NCBI GenBank assembly: GCA_021324595.1
Contig: JAJPIV010000090.1
Location: 1-32,564 of the forward strand
Source of the DNA: Actinomycetota bacterium
GTDB lineage: Bacteria > Actinomycetota > Actinomycetes > Streptosporangiales > Streptosporangiaceae
Direction: 5' to 3'
DNA: 32,564 nt
Each line of letters begins with the position of its first letter. The first letter of the stretch is position 1. Under the pieces are notes generated by a model, which made no database searches, was not told where the DNA came from, and saw only the letters and a program-made list of their open reading frames with translations. Below are positions 16,425 through 25,659 of this stretch, one piece after another. The translations under genes were made by a program, and so were the position numbers.

Positions 16425-17786
16425 TCAGGTGAGCCCGAGGCGCCGGGACAGGTCGGACCCGAAGACCCCGGCCGGGTCGATCCGCGCGCGCAGCGCACGG
16501 AACTCGCCGAGCCGGGGGTACATCGCGCTCATCAGCCCGGCCGGGATGCGCGAGTCCTTGGCCAGGTAGAGCCGGCCGCCGGCGCCGAGCACCAGCTCGT
16601 CGAGCTCGCCCAGCAGATGGCCCAGCCACGGCGTGCGCGCCGGGAAGTCGAGCGCGAGCGTCCAGCCAGGCATGGGGAACGACAGCGGCCCCTGGTCGCC
16701 CTCGCCGAAGCGCTTCAGCACCGTGACGAACGAGGGCGCGCGCAGCGCGCTGATCCGCTCCAGCGCCCGCCGCACCACGTCCGAGGCGGCGAACGGCACC
16801 ACGAACTGGTACTGGCGGAACCCGGCCGGGCCGTAGACCCGGTTCCAGTTCCTGATGCCGTCCAGCGGGTGGAAGAACTGGCTGATGGTCTGGATCTCCC
16901 CGGTCCGCCGCCGCGGCGCCTTGCGGTACCAAGCCTCGTTGAGCAGCGCGACCGTGTGGCGGTTGATCAGCCCGGAGGGGAAGACCGGCGGCGCGGCCAG
17001 CCGGGCCGAGGGGGAGAACTCAAGGGGCCTGGCCCGGTCCCGGTAGCGGACCTCGCCGATCGTCGCGAAGTTGCCGCTGGTGATCACCGAGCGCCCCAGG
17101 CTGGCGCCGGCGGCCAGGCAGTCGGTCCAGGCCACGGTGTAGTCGTAGTCCTCGTCGGTGGCCGACAGGTGCGCCATCGTCTCGTCGATGTCGGCGGTCC
17201 GCACCGTGTCCACGACCAGCCGCGACGTCTCCACCGGGATCAGCTGGACGGTGGCGCGCAGGATGATCCCGGTCAGCCCCATGCCGCCGGCGGTCCCCCA
17301 GAACAGCCCGGGATCGGAGGCCGGTGTCACGGTCCGCACGTCGCCGTCGGCCATCAGCAGGTCAAGCGAGGTGACGTGGCGGGCGAAGCTCCCGGCGGCG
17401 TGGTGGTTCTTGCCGTGCACGTCCGAGGCGATCGCGCCGCCGACCGTGACCTGCCGCGTCCCCGGGGTGACCGGGACGAACCAGCCGGCCGGCAGGAATC
17501 CGGTCATGAGCTGCTCCAGGCTCACCCCGGCCTCGCAGGCGACCAGGCCGGAGCGCGGGTCGAACGAGAGCACGTGGCGCATCGCGGTCATGTCGATGAC
17601 CAGCCGGCCCTCGTTCTGCGCCGCGTTGTTGTAGCTGCGGCCCAGGCCGCGGGCGATCACGCCGGTCCCGGCGGCGGCCTTGACCAGCCCGGCGGCGTCC
17701 TCCGCCGACTCCGGCCGCGCCACCTGCGCCACGGTCGGCTCGGTCAGCCCCCACCCGGAGAGCCGGACCCTGCCGGTCGTCGCCAT
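16425..17786 (-). CDS. dprE1: DprE1-like decaprenylphosphoryl-beta-D-ribose 2-oxidase
   Basis: A 453-residue FAD-binding oxidoreductase (VAO/PCMH fold) collinear with mycobacterial DprE1, which oxidises decaprenylphosphoryl ribose to the 2-keto form on the way to the arabinose donor of arabinan. Seen: GLGRSYNNAAQ (47-57), the FAD segment VTVGGAIASDVHGKNHHAAGS (113-133, H124 matching H132), WYRK, SQFFHPLD, YGPAGFRQYQFV, PGWTLALDFP and LYLAKDSR with K410. Ala378 replaces the cysteine (C387 in M. tuberculosis) that benzothiazinones attack. The ATG follows the fbiC stop by two bases with GGAGG nine bases upstream, so it is in the fbiC transcript. No DprE2 gene is in the window; whether the host makes arabinan is unknown. 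Confidence 0.88.
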   Translation of the reverse strand: MATTGRVRLSGWGLTEPTVAQVARPESAEDAAGLVKAAAGTGVIARGLGRSYNNAAQNEGRLVIDMTAMRHVLSFDPRSGLVACEAGVSLEQLMTGFLPAGWFVPVTPGTRQVTVGGAIASDVHGKNHHAAGSFARHVTSLDLLMADGDVRTVTPASDPGLFWGTAGGMGLTGIILRATVQLIPVETSRLVVDTVRTADIDETMAHLSATDEDYDYTVAWTDCLAAGASLGRSVITSGNFATIGEVRYRDRARPLEFSPSARLAAPPVFPSGLINRHTVALLNEAWYRKAPRRRTGEIQTISQFFHPLDGIRNWNRVYGPAGFRQYQFVVPFAASDVVRRALERISALRAPSFVTVLKRFGEGDQGPLSFPMPGWTLALDFPARTPWLGHLLGELDELVLGAGGRLYLAKDSRIPAGLMSAMYPRLGEFRALRARIDPAGVFGSDLSRRLGLT

Positions 17787-17788
17787 CC

Positions 17789-20500
17789 TCACTCGCCTCC
17801 CGCAGCGCCGGCGAGCGTGACCAGCGGCAGGGCGCGCCCGGAGCGGACCGGGCCGGCGGCCCCGCGGACTGACCCGCAGACCCCGTCCGATGCGGCCGCC
17901 GCCGCGAGCCGCTCGGCCGCGGGCTCGCCGTAGTTCGTGGTCCGCTGCCTCAGCCGCCGCCCGAGCGGGGCGACCATCTCCGCGAGCTGGCTGATCGTCT
18001 TGAACGAGCCGTTCTCCGACCCTGCCATCCTGCTGATCGTCTCCTCCATCAGCGTGCCGCCGAGGTCGTTGGCGCCGCCGCGGAGCACGTCTCGGCAGAG
18101 CTCGTCGCCGAGCTTGACCCACGAGCACTGGATCGATCCGATCGCGCCGTGCAGCAGGAGGCGGGCGAGCGCGTGGACGGCCCGGTTCTCCCGGCGCGTC
18201 GGGCCGGGCCGGGCCAGCCCGGCGAGGTAGATCGGCGCGTTCGCGTGCACGAACGGCAGCAGGACGAACTCGGTGAACCCGCCGGTCTCCGCGGCGATCG
18301 AGCGGATCAGCCGCAGGTGGGCCACCCAGTGGGCCGGGGCGTCCACGTGCCCGTACATCATCGTCGCGGTGGTCGGGATGCCGAGCCGGTGCGCGGTCGT
18401 GATCACCTCCACCCACGCGGACGCCGGCAGCTTCCCCTTGGTGAGCACCCAGCGCACGTCGTCGTCGAGGATCTCCGCCGCCGTGCCGGGGAGCGAGTCC
18501 ACGCCGGAGTCGGCGAGCCTGGCGAGGAAGTCGCGGACCGGCAGGCCGGTGCGCGCCGCCCCGTTCATCACCTCCATCGGCGAGAAGGCGTGCACGTGCA
18601 TCTGCGGGCAGCGGCGCTTGACCTCCGCGGCGATGTCGAAGTACGCAGTCCCCGGCAGGTCCGGATGGATCCCGCCCTGCATGCACACCTCGGTCGCCCC
18701 GGCGGCCCAGGCCTCCTCCGCGCGGTCCCCGATCTGGCCCAGGGAGAGCGTGTAGGCGTCCGCGTCGGTCCGGCGCTGGGCGAACGCGCAGAACCGGCAG
18801 CCGGTGTAGCAGACGTTGGTGAAGTTGATGTTCCGGTTCACCACGAAGGTGACGTCGTCCCCGTTGACATCGCGGCGGATGGCGTCGGCCAGCGCGGCGA
18901 GCGCATCCAGCTCGGGCCCGTCGGCGGCGAGCAGCGCGAGGGCCTCCCCGTCGGACAGGCCGGCCGGGTCACGCTCGGCGCTGCGCAGCGCCGCGGCGAC
19001 CTCCGGCCGCATCCGCCGCGGCGCGCCCGCCCCGGCGCCTTCCCGGCCGGGACCCTCCCGGCCGGGAACCTCTCCGCCCATGCCGCGGGCGGCGGGGGCG
19101 ATCCGCTCGGCGACCTGCTCCCAGTCGCCATACACCTCGGCGAAGTCGGCCCGCCGCCCGGCGGCCCGGCCGAGCGTGTCGATCGTCACGTGCAGGTCGG
19201 TGCGGCCCGACGCCTCCCCCCAGCCGCCATCGGGCTCCTGCCACGGCCGGCCGGCGGGCCTGGCGCCCTCGGCGGCGAGCCCGGTCCGTGGGTCGGCGAG
19301 CGCGGCCACGTGCCCGGCCAGGCGCGGGTCGAGCCACGGCTCGCGCAGGTAGCCGGGGTAGATGGTGAGGCGCTCGGCCAGCCGGAAGCCCGCCTGCGAG
19401 GTCCGCCGGGCGAGGTCGCCGATCTCCGGCCAGGGGAGCTCGGGGTTGACGTGGTCCGGGGTGAGCGGCGAGACCCCGCCCCAGTCGTCGATGCCGGCCC
19501 GGAGCATGAGCGCGTGCTCGCCGCCGACCAGGTTCGGCGGGGCCTGGATCCGCATCGACGGCCCGAGCACCAGCCGGGCCACGGCGATCGTCGCGGCCAG
19601 GTCGGCCAGCTCGGCGTCGGGCACCGCGCGCATCCTCGTGCCGGGCTTGGCCCGGAAGTTCTGCACGATGACTTCCTGGATGCCGCCGTACTCGCGGGCG
19701 ATGCGGCGGATCGCGAACAGCGACTCCGCCCGCTCGGCGAACGTCTCCCCGATCCCGACGAGGATGCCCGTGGTGAACGGGACGGCCGACCGGCCCGCGT
19801 CCTCCAGCACCCGCAGCCGCACCGCGGGGTCCTTGTCCGGGCTGCGAAAGTGCGGCCCGCCCGGCTCGGCGAACAGCCGCCGAGCAGTGGTCTCCAGCAT
19901 CATCCCCATCGACGGCGCGACGGGCTTGAGCCTGGCGAAGTCCTGCCAGGTCAGCACGCCTGGGTTCAGGTGCGGCAGCAGGCCGGTCTCCTCCAGCACC
20001 GCGATCGCCATCGCGCGCAGGTAGGAGAGCGTGTCGTCGTATCCCGCCGCGTCCAGCCACTCGCGGGCCTGCCGCCACCGGGCCTCCGGCCGGTCGCCCA
20101 GCGTGAACAGCGCCTCCTTGCAGCCGAGCTCGGCGCCCCGGCGCGCGATCGCCAGCACCTCGCCGGGGGACAGGTACGCGCCGCCCGGCGGCAGCCGGCC
20201 GGGCACGGTGGCGAACGTGCAGTAGCCGCAGCGGTCCCGGCACAGCCTGGTCAGCGGGATGAACACCTTGCGCGAGTAGGTGATCACGCCGGGCCGCCCG
20301 GCGGCTTCGAGCCCCGCGTCGCGGACCCGCGCCGCGTGGCCGAGCAGCTCGGTCAGGTGCTCGCCCCGCGCCCGCAGCAACACCGTGGCCTCGGCGAGGT
20401 CCAGCGGCTTGCCGTCCCGCGCCCTGGCCAGCGCCCGGCGCAGCGCGCCCGGCGACGGCGCGGGCTCGGAGCGAGGTGACCCGGAATCGGCGGTTCGCAT
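17789..20500 (-). CDS. fbiC: FO synthase, fused CofG-CofH radical SAM enzyme
   Basis: A 903-residue two-domain radical SAM enzyme that makes 7,8-didemethyl-8-hydroxy-5-deazariboflavin (Fo), the chromophore of F420, from tyrosine and a flavin precursor. The CofG half has the cluster motif CRDRCGYC (C87, C91, C94); the CofH half has CYTGCRFC (C564, C568, C571), followed by [11 protein letters not shown] and [13 protein letters not shown] typical of CofH. Between them is a linker (about residues 474-490) with a repeated PGREG. Length fits mycobacterial FbiC plus this linker. The ATG at 20500 has no ribosome-binding site but follows TACTGT by six bases, suggesting a leaderless mRNA that also carries the dprE1-like gene. 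Confidence 0.97.
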   Translation of the reverse strand: MRTADSGSPRSEPAPSPGALRRALARARDGKPLDLAEATVLLRARGEHLTELLGHAARVRDAGLEAAGRPGVITYSRKVFIPLTRLCRDRCGYCTFATVPGRLPPGGAYLSPGEVLAIARRGAELGCKEALFTLGDRPEARWRQAREWLDAAGYDDTLSYLRAMAIAVLEETGLLPHLNPGVLTWQDFARLKPVAPSMGMMLETTARRLFAEPGGPHFRSPDKDPAVRLRVLEDAGRSAVPFTTGILVGIGETFAERAESLFAIRRIAREYGGIQEVIVQNFRAKPGTRMRAVPDAELADLAATIAVARLVLGPSMRIQAPPNLVGGEHALMLRAGIDDWGGVSPLTPDHVNPELPWPEIGDLARRTSQAGFRLAERLTIYPGYLREPWLDPRLAGHVAALADPRTGLAAEGARPAGRPWQEPDGGWGEASGRTDLHVTIDTLGRAAGRRADFAEVYGDWEQVAERIAPAARGMGGEVPGREGPGREGAGAGAPRRMRPEVAAALRSAERDPAGLSDGEALALLAADGPELDALAALADAIRRDVNGDDVTFVVNRNINFTNVCYTGCRFCAFAQRRTDADAYTLSLGQIGDRAEEAWAAGATEVCMQGGIHPDLPGTAYFDIAAEVKRRCPQMHVHAFSPMEVMNGAARTGLPVRDFLARLADSGVDSLPGTAAEILDDDVRWVLTKGKLPASAWVEVITTAHRLGIPTTATMMYGHVDAPAHWVAHLRLIRSIAAETGGFTEFVLLPFVHANAPIYLAGLARPGPTRRENRAVHALARLLLHGAIGSIQCSWVKLGDELCRDVLRGGANDLGGTLMEETISRMAGSENGSFKTISQLAEMVAPLGRRLRQRTTNYGEPAAERLAAAAASDGVCGSVRGAAGPVRSGRALPLVTLAGAAGGE

Positions 20501-20506
20501 GGCACC

Positions 20507-20512
20507 ACAGTA
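20507..20512 (-). promoter_or_regulatory. -10 element TACTGT for leaderless fbiC
   Basis: TACTGT fits TANNNT and ends six bases before the fbiC ATG, placing transcription start at the start codon. No -35 match at the expected distance. Confidence 0.55.
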
Positions 20513-20593
20513 GGCGGGGCGAGCGGGCGGGCGCCGTCCGGGCCGCGGCTCCTGCAGCGGGCCGGGCTCCGGCGCGGCGGGCGGCCCGCCGGG

Positions 20594-21529
20594 TCAGAAC
20601 GCCCGGTAGTCGCGGACCGGGCGCCGCGGGCCGCGGCGCGGCGGGCGGGGGAGGGCGAGCGCCGCCAGCAGCGCCGCCCGGTGCCGGTGCCCGGCGTAGG
20701 GGGCGAGCAGCTCGAGCATCCCTGCGTCGTCCACCGGACGGCCGGCCAGCGCCCAGCCGACCAGCGAGGGCAGGTGGTAGTCACCGACCGAGACCGCGTC
20801 GGCGTCGCCGCAGGCCCGCTGCCTCACCTCGGCCGAGGTCCACGGCCCGATCCCGGGCAGCGAGCGCAGCCTGCGGTCTGCCTCGGCCGGCGGCGCCCCG
20901 GCGATCTCCTCCAGGCGGCCGGCCACCCGGGCCGCCCCGGCGATCGTGCGCGCCCGCACCGCCTCCACCCCGGCCCGGTGCCACTCCCAGGACGGGATCG
21001 CCGCCCACGCGGCGGGCTCGGGCGGCACGCGCATCCCGTCCGGGGCGGGGCCCGGCGCAGGCTCGCCGAACCGGCGCAGCAGCGCCCGCCAGGCCCGTGC
21101 CGCCTCCGGGCCGACCACCTTCTGCTCCAGCACGGCGGGCGCGAGCGCTTCGAAGACCAGCCCGGAACGCCCGACCCGCAGCCCCGGGTGACGCCGGGCG
21201 GCCTCGCGCAGCACGGGGTGGTCCGGCGCGAACTCCTCCGGGCGGTCGTCCGCGCCGAGCATCCCGGGCAGCGCGGCGAGCAGCCAGCCCGCCCCGGGGC
21301 CCCACGCTCGCGCCCCGACGCGCGTGCCCGGCCCGTCCGGCCCGCGGGGCCAGGAACGCCAGGCCAGCCGGAGCGTGCCGGGGCCGTCGGGCGTCCGGCA
21401 GGCCCGCCAGGCCGCCCCCGCCTCGTCGAGCCGGAACGCCGGATCGCCCCGCCCGCGGCGGTGCACCGAGAGCACCCCGAGCACGTCGATCGCGAACGGC
21501 GCGCGCCATTCGCGCGCCGCCGCCGGCAT
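20594..21529 (-). CDS. AlkA-type DNA-3-methyladenine glycosylase (HhH-GPD)
   Basis: A 311-residue protein. The C-terminal half carries a helix-hairpin-helix GPD domain: VLEQKVVGPEAARAWRALL, the hairpin LPGIGPW (224-230), and CGDADAVSVGDYHLP in which D250 is the likely catalytic aspartate. This places it among DNA glycosylases removing alkylated bases. The four-cysteine cluster of endonuclease III is absent. The N-terminal 120 residues are less conserved. It is the last gene of the GT4-nucleotidyltransferase operon (21-bp gap), a placement seen in related genomes although the functions are unrelated. No clear ribosome-binding site. Confidence 0.88.
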   Translation of the reverse strand: MPAAAREWRAPFAIDVLGVLSVHRRGRGDPAFRLDEAGAAWRACRTPDGPGTLRLAWRSWPRGPDGPGTRVGARAWGPGAGWLLAALPGMLGADDRPEEFAPDHPVLREAARRHPGLRVGRSGLVFEALAPAVLEQKVVGPEAARAWRALLRRFGEPAPGPAPDGMRVPPEPAAWAAIPSWEWHRAGVEAVRARTIAGAARVAGRLEEIAGAPPAEADRRLRSLPGIGPWTSAEVRQRACGDADAVSVGDYHLPSLVGWALAGRPVDDAGMLELLAPYAGHRHRAALLAALALPRPPRRGPRRPVRDYRAF

Positions 21530-21550
21530 GCTCAGCCGCCCGGGCGCGGC

Positions 21551-22651
21551 TCAGGCATCGGTGGAGAAACGGATCGCGGTGCCGGGCAGGCACACGCCGG
21601 GCCAGACCCGGGCGCCGCAGCGCAGCTCGTTCCCTCCGCCGATCTCCGCCTCGGCGCCGATCACCGCGCCGTCGAGCACCGCGCCCTCGCCGATCACCGC
21701 GCCCTGGCCCACCACGCTCGCGGCGACCCGCGCCCTGGCGCCGATCCGGGCGCCGTCGAACAGCACCGAGGCATCGACGCGGGCCCCGGCGCCGATCGCG
21801 GCCCCCGAGCCGACGACGGTGCCGCCCCCCACCTCCGCAGTCGGGTCCACCCGCGCGCCGGGCAGCAGCAGCGCAGCGCCGCACTCGCCGGGCAGCGCCG
21901 GGGAGGCGAGCTCGCCGAGCACCAGGTCGCACGAGCCGCGGACGAAGGCCTCCGGGGTGCCGACGTCCAGCCAGTAGGCGGACTCCAGGTACCCCATGAT
22001 CGTCTCGCCCGCCTCGATCAGCCCGGGGAAGGTCTCCCGTTCCACCGACAGCACGCGGCCGGCCGGCATCGCGTCGATGTAACGCCGGGTGAACACGTAG
22101 CATCCGCCGTTGACCTGCCGGGTGACCGGGTCGGGGGTCTTCTCCAGGAACGCGGTGACCCGCCCGGTCAGGTCCGTCGGCACGCAGCCGAACCTGGCCG
22201 GGTCGCCCACCTCGACCAGGTGGAGCGTGACCGCGGCGTCGGCCTTGCGGTGCAGGTCGATCTGCGCGCGCAGGTCGTGCCCGGAGAGCACGTCGCCGTT
22301 GAGCACGACGACCGGGTCGGCGGGGCCGGACAGCAGGCTGCCGGCGGCGTTCCGGATCGCGCCTCCGGTGCCCAGCGGCTCCTCCTCCTGCACGTAGACG
22401 ATCTCCAGGCCATGCCGCGCGCCGTCGCCGAACGCCTCGGCGAACATCTCGGCGCGGTAGGCCGTCGCCATCACCACGCGGGTGATCCCGGCCTGCGCGG
22501 CCCTGGCCAGCTGGTGGGCGAGGAACGGCACGCCGGCCAGGGGCAGCAGCGGCTTGGGAACGCCGATCGTCAGCGGGCGCAGCCTGGTGCCCTGGCCGCC
22601 GACCAGCACGATCGCCTCGGCCGGGGCGGATTCACGCGTCTGGCTCAGCAT
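21551..22651 (-). CDS. Sugar nucleotidyltransferase (probable mannose-1-phosphate guanylyltransferase)
   Basis: About 366 residues. The N-terminal Rossmann-like domain has the nucleotide-binding signature GGQGTRLRPLT, then PKPLLPLAG, EPLGTGGAIRNA and VLNGDVLSG with the metal-binding aspartate. After YWLDVGTPEAF the C-terminal part is a left-handed beta-helix with hexapeptide repeats (VVGSGAAIGAGARVDASV, VVGQGAVIGEGAVLDGAV). This architecture is that of GDP-mannose pyrophosphorylases, although nucleotide choice (GDP or another) cannot be read from sequence. Using mannose-1-phosphate from ManB would supply GDP-mannose. It lies 20 bp after the GT4 gene. The ATG at 22651 begins MLSQTRESAPAEAIVLVGG; no strong ribosome-binding site. 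Confidence 0.9.
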   Translation of the reverse strand: MLSQTRESAPAEAIVLVGGQGTRLRPLTIGVPKPLLPLAGVPFLAHQLARAAQAGITRVVMATAYRAEMFAEAFGDGARHGLEIVYVQEEEPLGTGGAIRNAAGSLLSGPADPVVVLNGDVLSGHDLRAQIDLHRKADAAVTLHLVEVGDPARFGCVPTDLTGRVTAFLEKTPDPVTRQVNGGCYVFTRRYIDAMPAGRVLSVERETFPGLIEAGETIMGYLESAYWLDVGTPEAFVRGSCDLVLGELASPALPGECGAALLLPGARVDPTAEVGGGTVVGSGAAIGAGARVDASVLFDGARIGARARVAASVVGQGAVIGEGAVLDGAVIGAEAEIGGGNELRCGARVWPGVCLPGTAIRFSTDA

Positions 22652-22671
22652 GACCAGGCAGACTACCCCGC

Positions 22672-23805
22672 CTAGCGCCGCCCGGCGGCGGCGCGCTCGT
22701 AGCACGCCAGGTGCGCCTGCGCCGAGGCCTCCCAGGTGAACTCCAGCGACCGCCGGTAGCCGGCCTGCCCGAGCGCGCGCCGGCGATCCGGGTCGTCCAG
22801 CAGCGCCCGCAGCGCGATCGTGATGCTCGCCGCGTCCGGCTCGGTGTAGGCCACCGCGTCGCCCCCCACTTCGGGAAGCGAGGTGCGGTGCGTGGTCAGC
22901 ACCGGCGCGCCGCAGGCCATCGCCTCGAGCACGGGCAGGCCGAAGCCCTCCCCGGTGCTCGGGAACGCGACTACCAGGGCCCCGCCGAAGAACCCGGGCA
23001 GGTCGGCGTGGTGCAGGTACCCGGGGCGGACCAGCCGCAGGTGCGCGGGGACGGCGGCGACCGCCTCGTCCACCTCGTCGCTCCAGCCCGCGGCGCCCGC
23101 CAGCACCAGCGCGGGCGGGTCTGGCAGTCCGGCGACCGCCTGGGCCCATCCGGCGATCAGCGCGGGCACGTTCTTGCGCGGCGCGAGGGCGCCCAGGTAG
23201 GCGACGTACTGCTTGCCGTGCAGGCCGAGCCTGCTCGCCACCCGGGCGAGCTGCCCCTGGTCGGGCCGCCGGAACACGGCGTGGTCCACGCCGTGGTAGG
23301 CGACGTCGATCCTGGTGGGATCCGCCTCGGCGACCCGCACGACCTCGTCGCGGGTGGCCTTGGACGGCACGATCAGCCGGGTCGCCCGCCGCGCCGAGGT
23401 CCGGATCGCCGCCTTGTAGAACGTCACCGTCACCGGGCTGTGGGTGTCCGGGGCGGTGAAGAAGGTCAGGTCGTGGATCGTCACGACGGTGGGCACGCCG
23501 GCCCGCAGCGGCATCGAGTAGTGCGGCGAGTGGATCACGTCGGCGCCGACCTGGGACGCCACGATCGGCAGCCCGCTCTGCTCCCAGGCGAGCCGCGCGG
23601 GCCGGTGCGCGATCGCGGGCGGCCCGGCGACCACCCGGGCACCGGGGGCCAGCCGCCCGTACCGCTCCTCGTCCGCGCGCTGGCAGGCGATCGCCAGGTC
23701 GGCGCCGGCCTGCGCGAGCGCGCCGACGAGGCCATCCACGTACCGGCCGAGTGCCCCGCGGTCGGCGGGAACGCCGGTCGCGTCCACAAGAACTCGGGGG
23801 CCCAC
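22672..23805 (-). CDS. Family 4 glycosyltransferase
   Basis: A 377-residue GT-B fold enzyme. The acceptor domain holds HSPHYSMPLRAGVPTVVTIHDLTFF, and the donor domain holds LGALAPRKN (R210, K211 for the diphosphate), HADLPGFFGGALVVAFPS and the EX7E motif in GEGFGLPVLEAMACGAPVL (E286, E294). Such proteins are often mannosyltransferases using GDP-mannose, in keeping with the adjacent nucleotidyltransferase gene, but the acceptor is unknown. The GTG start at 23805 has AAGGAG about 11 bases upstream. First gene of a three-gene operon. Confidence 0.92.
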   Translation of the reverse strand: MGPRVLVDATGVPADRGALGRYVDGLVGALAQAGADLAIACQRADEERYGRLAPGARVVAGPPAIAHRPARLAWEQSGLPIVASQVGADVIHSPHYSMPLRAGVPTVVTIHDLTFFTAPDTHSPVTVTFYKAAIRTSARRATRLIVPSKATRDEVVRVAEADPTRIDVAYHGVDHAVFRRPDQGQLARVASRLGLHGKQYVAYLGALAPRKNVPALIAGWAQAVAGLPDPPALVLAGAAGWSDEVDEAVAAVPAHLRLVRPGYLHHADLPGFFGGALVVAFPSTGEGFGLPVLEAMACGAPVLTTHRTSLPEVGGDAVAYTEPDAASITIALRALLDDPDRRRALGQAGYRRSLEFTWEASAQAHLACYERAAAGRR

Positions 23806-24168
23806 GATGCGTCAGGCTCCTTTCCGGTCCCGCTGGTTTCCGGTCACGCTGCCCGGACGCGCGGGAACCACGGCCACAGTGGATGCTGCGCTCACCGGTG
23901 ATCCCCGCTGACGTCGAGCCTACGCCCTCGCCCGCCGCGCCGTGTCCGGTCGCGGCGCCCGCCGCCCGCCAGGTCCGGAGCCCGTCCCGCCGGCCGTCCC
24001 GCCGCCCGGCCGCGCTCCCGGTCCGGCCGCGCTCCCGGTCCGGCCGCCGCCACGCCGGACACGACCAGCCCGCGGCCGTGCGCGTAGCTCAGGCGGATGC
24101 TGATCCAGTTCGCCTGCCGGCGGCTCGGTGGCTCTCCCTCCCCGCGCGGGGGCCGTCCGCGGGCAGGG
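23806..24168. other. Intergenic region, no gene seen
   Basis: 363 bp between ylbL (ends 24169) and the GT4 gene (starts 23805), both minus strand. I find no convincing coding sequence. It contains a two-copy 17-bp tandem repeat (GGCCGCGCTCCCGGTCC at 24008-24024 and 24025-24041). The promoter of the GT4 operon must lie here or further upstream, but I cannot point to it. Confidence 0.6.
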
Positions 24169-25206
24169 CTAGCAGGTGGGGACCGGCCGGCCGCGCTTCA
24201 GAGCCCGCAGCGCCGCGATCGCGCCGCGCAGCGTGCTCACCTTGACCAGCCGCAGGCCCGGCGGGACGGCGCCGGCGGTGTCCGGGCAGTTGGCAGCGGG
24301 CGTCAGGAAGATGGTCGCGCCGGCCGCCCGCGCAGCCGCCATCTTCTGCTGGATCCCGCCGATCGGGCCGACCTGCCCGCTCACCGTGATCTCGCCGGTG
24401 CCCGCGATGAACCGGCCGCCGGCCAGGTTCGCGGGGGTCAGCTTGTCGATGATCCCGAGCGCGAACATCAGCCCGGCGCTGGGGCCGCCGATGTTCCCGA
24501 CGTTGATCTTCACGGTGAACGGGAAGCGGAACGACTCGATCACGTTCACGCCGATCACGGCCCGCCCCTGGTAGCTCACCGTGGTGAGCGGCACGTTCAC
24601 CCTGCCGCCCTTGCGCTCGACCGTGAGCACGAGGCGCTGCCCGGCCCGGAGCCCGCCGATCATCGCGGCCGCGCTGCGGCGGCAGGTGACCGGCCGCCCG
24701 TCGACCGCCTTGATCACGTCCCCGGGCCGCAGCGCCCGCGCCGCCGGCATGCCCGGGACCGTGCTCGCGATCGTGTCGATGGTCGCGAAGCCGATGCCGA
24801 GCTGGCACAGCGCCGCGGCCGTGGCGGCCTGCTGCGAGCTCGCCATCTCCTCGGTGTCCTGCTGGATCACCTGCTGCTGCGTCTTGCCCGGCGGGAACAG
24901 CTCCGACTGCGGGACCACGGCCTCGTGCGGCGTCAGCCACGCCGCGAGCGCGGCGAAGATCGTGAACGGCGGGCTCGCCCCGGGGCCGCCGATATAGGAG
25001 ATCGTGACCATGTTGAGATGGCCGCCCGCCGGGAAGGTGCGGTGCCCGCTGATCTGGATGACCGGCTTGCCGTCCAGCAGGCCGAGCGTGTTGTAGGTCG
25101 GGCCGGGCAGCAGCGCCACGTAGGGGACCGGGATGACCGCCGCCACGATCAGCGCGCCGGCTGCCCCGACGGCTGCGATCGCCAGCGTGAGAGCGCGACG
25201 GGACAT
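24169..25206 (-). CDS. YlbL-family PDZ-Lon(S16) membrane protease
   Basis: A 345-residue protein with one N-terminal membrane segment (about 8-30), a PDZ domain (PAARALRPGDVIKAVDGRPV, about 154-173) and a C-terminal Lon-type S16 peptidase domain outside the membrane. The catalytic dyad is visible as Ser243 in GGPSAGLMFALG and Lys288 in PIGGIQQKMAAARAAG; TGEITVSGQVG lies between. No ATPase domain is present, as usual for this family. The M. tuberculosis homologue (Rv3194c) lies next to the zincin homologue as it does here. Last gene of the SDR-moaE-ylbL operon (10-bp gap to moaE). Confidence 0.93.
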   Translation of the reverse strand: MSRRALTLAIAAVGAAGALIVAAVIPVPYVALLPGPTYNTLGLLDGKPVIQISGHRTFPAGGHLNMVTISYIGGPGASPPFTIFAALAAWLTPHEAVVPQSELFPPGKTQQQVIQQDTEEMASSQQAATAAALCQLGIGFATIDTIASTVPGMPAARALRPGDVIKAVDGRPVTCRRSAAAMIGGLRAGQRLVLTVERKGGRVNVPLTTVSYQGRAVIGVNVIESFRFPFTVKINVGNIGGPSAGLMFALGIIDKLTPANLAGGRFIAGTGEITVSGQVGPIGGIQQKMAAARAAGATIFLTPAANCPDTAGAVPPGLRLVKVSTLRGAIAALRALKRGRPVPTC

Positions 25207-25216
25207 GGGCGCAAGA

Positions 25217-25639
25217 TTACGCGCTGTTCACCCACTCGCTGTCGCCAGTCGCGAAGCGCTGGTGCTTCCAGATCGGCACGCTCTCCTTCAGGTCATCGAT
25301 CAGCGCGTGGCACGCCTCGAACGCCTCGGCCCGGTGCCCGGTCGACACGCCCACCACCACGGCGATGTCGCCGACGGCCAGGTCACCGGTCCGGTGCAGG
25401 GCGGCGATCGCCCGGACGTCGAACCTGCACGCGATCCGCTCGGCCACCCGCCGCAGCTGCGCCGCGGCCGACGGGTGCGCCGTGTAGGAGAGCCCGGTGA
25501 CCTCGCGCCCAAGGTCGTTGTCCCGGACGACGCCGACGAACAGGGCGATGCCGCCCGCTGCCGGGTCGGCGACGGCGGCCCGCACCTCATCGACCGAGAG
25601 GGGGACGCCGCGCAGCTCGGCGAGCCTGATGACGTTCAC
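25217..25639 (-). CDS. moaE: Molybdopterin synthase catalytic subunit
   Basis: A 140-residue protein, the usual MoaE length. It forms molybdopterin synthase with MoaD, which donates sulfur to convert precursor Z to molybdopterin. Catalytic and binding residues match the E. coli enzyme: R39 in GVVRD, the HRTG loop (82-85), and K118 and K125 in LKESVPIWKHQ, followed by GDSEWV. No MoaD or other molybdenum cofactor genes are in the window. It sits 20 bp after the SDR gene and 10 bp before ylbL. Confidence 0.95.
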   Translation of the reverse strand: MNVIRLAELRGVPLSVDEVRAAVADPAAGGIALFVGVVRDNDLGREVTGLSYTAHPSAAAQLRRVAERIACRFDVRAIAALHRTGDLAVGDIAVVVGVSTGHRAEAFEACHALIDDLKESVPIWKHQRFATGDSEWVNSA

Positions 25640-25659
25640 GCGGCCACGCTACCGCGCGG

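Noticed and set aside
24076-24150. tRNA-like 5' half (GTAGCTCAGGCGGA) between ylbL and the GT4 gene
   Set aside because: The D-stem partner, a proper anticodon arm and the GTTCRANNC T-loop are missing, so it is not a tRNA; chance similarity is likely.
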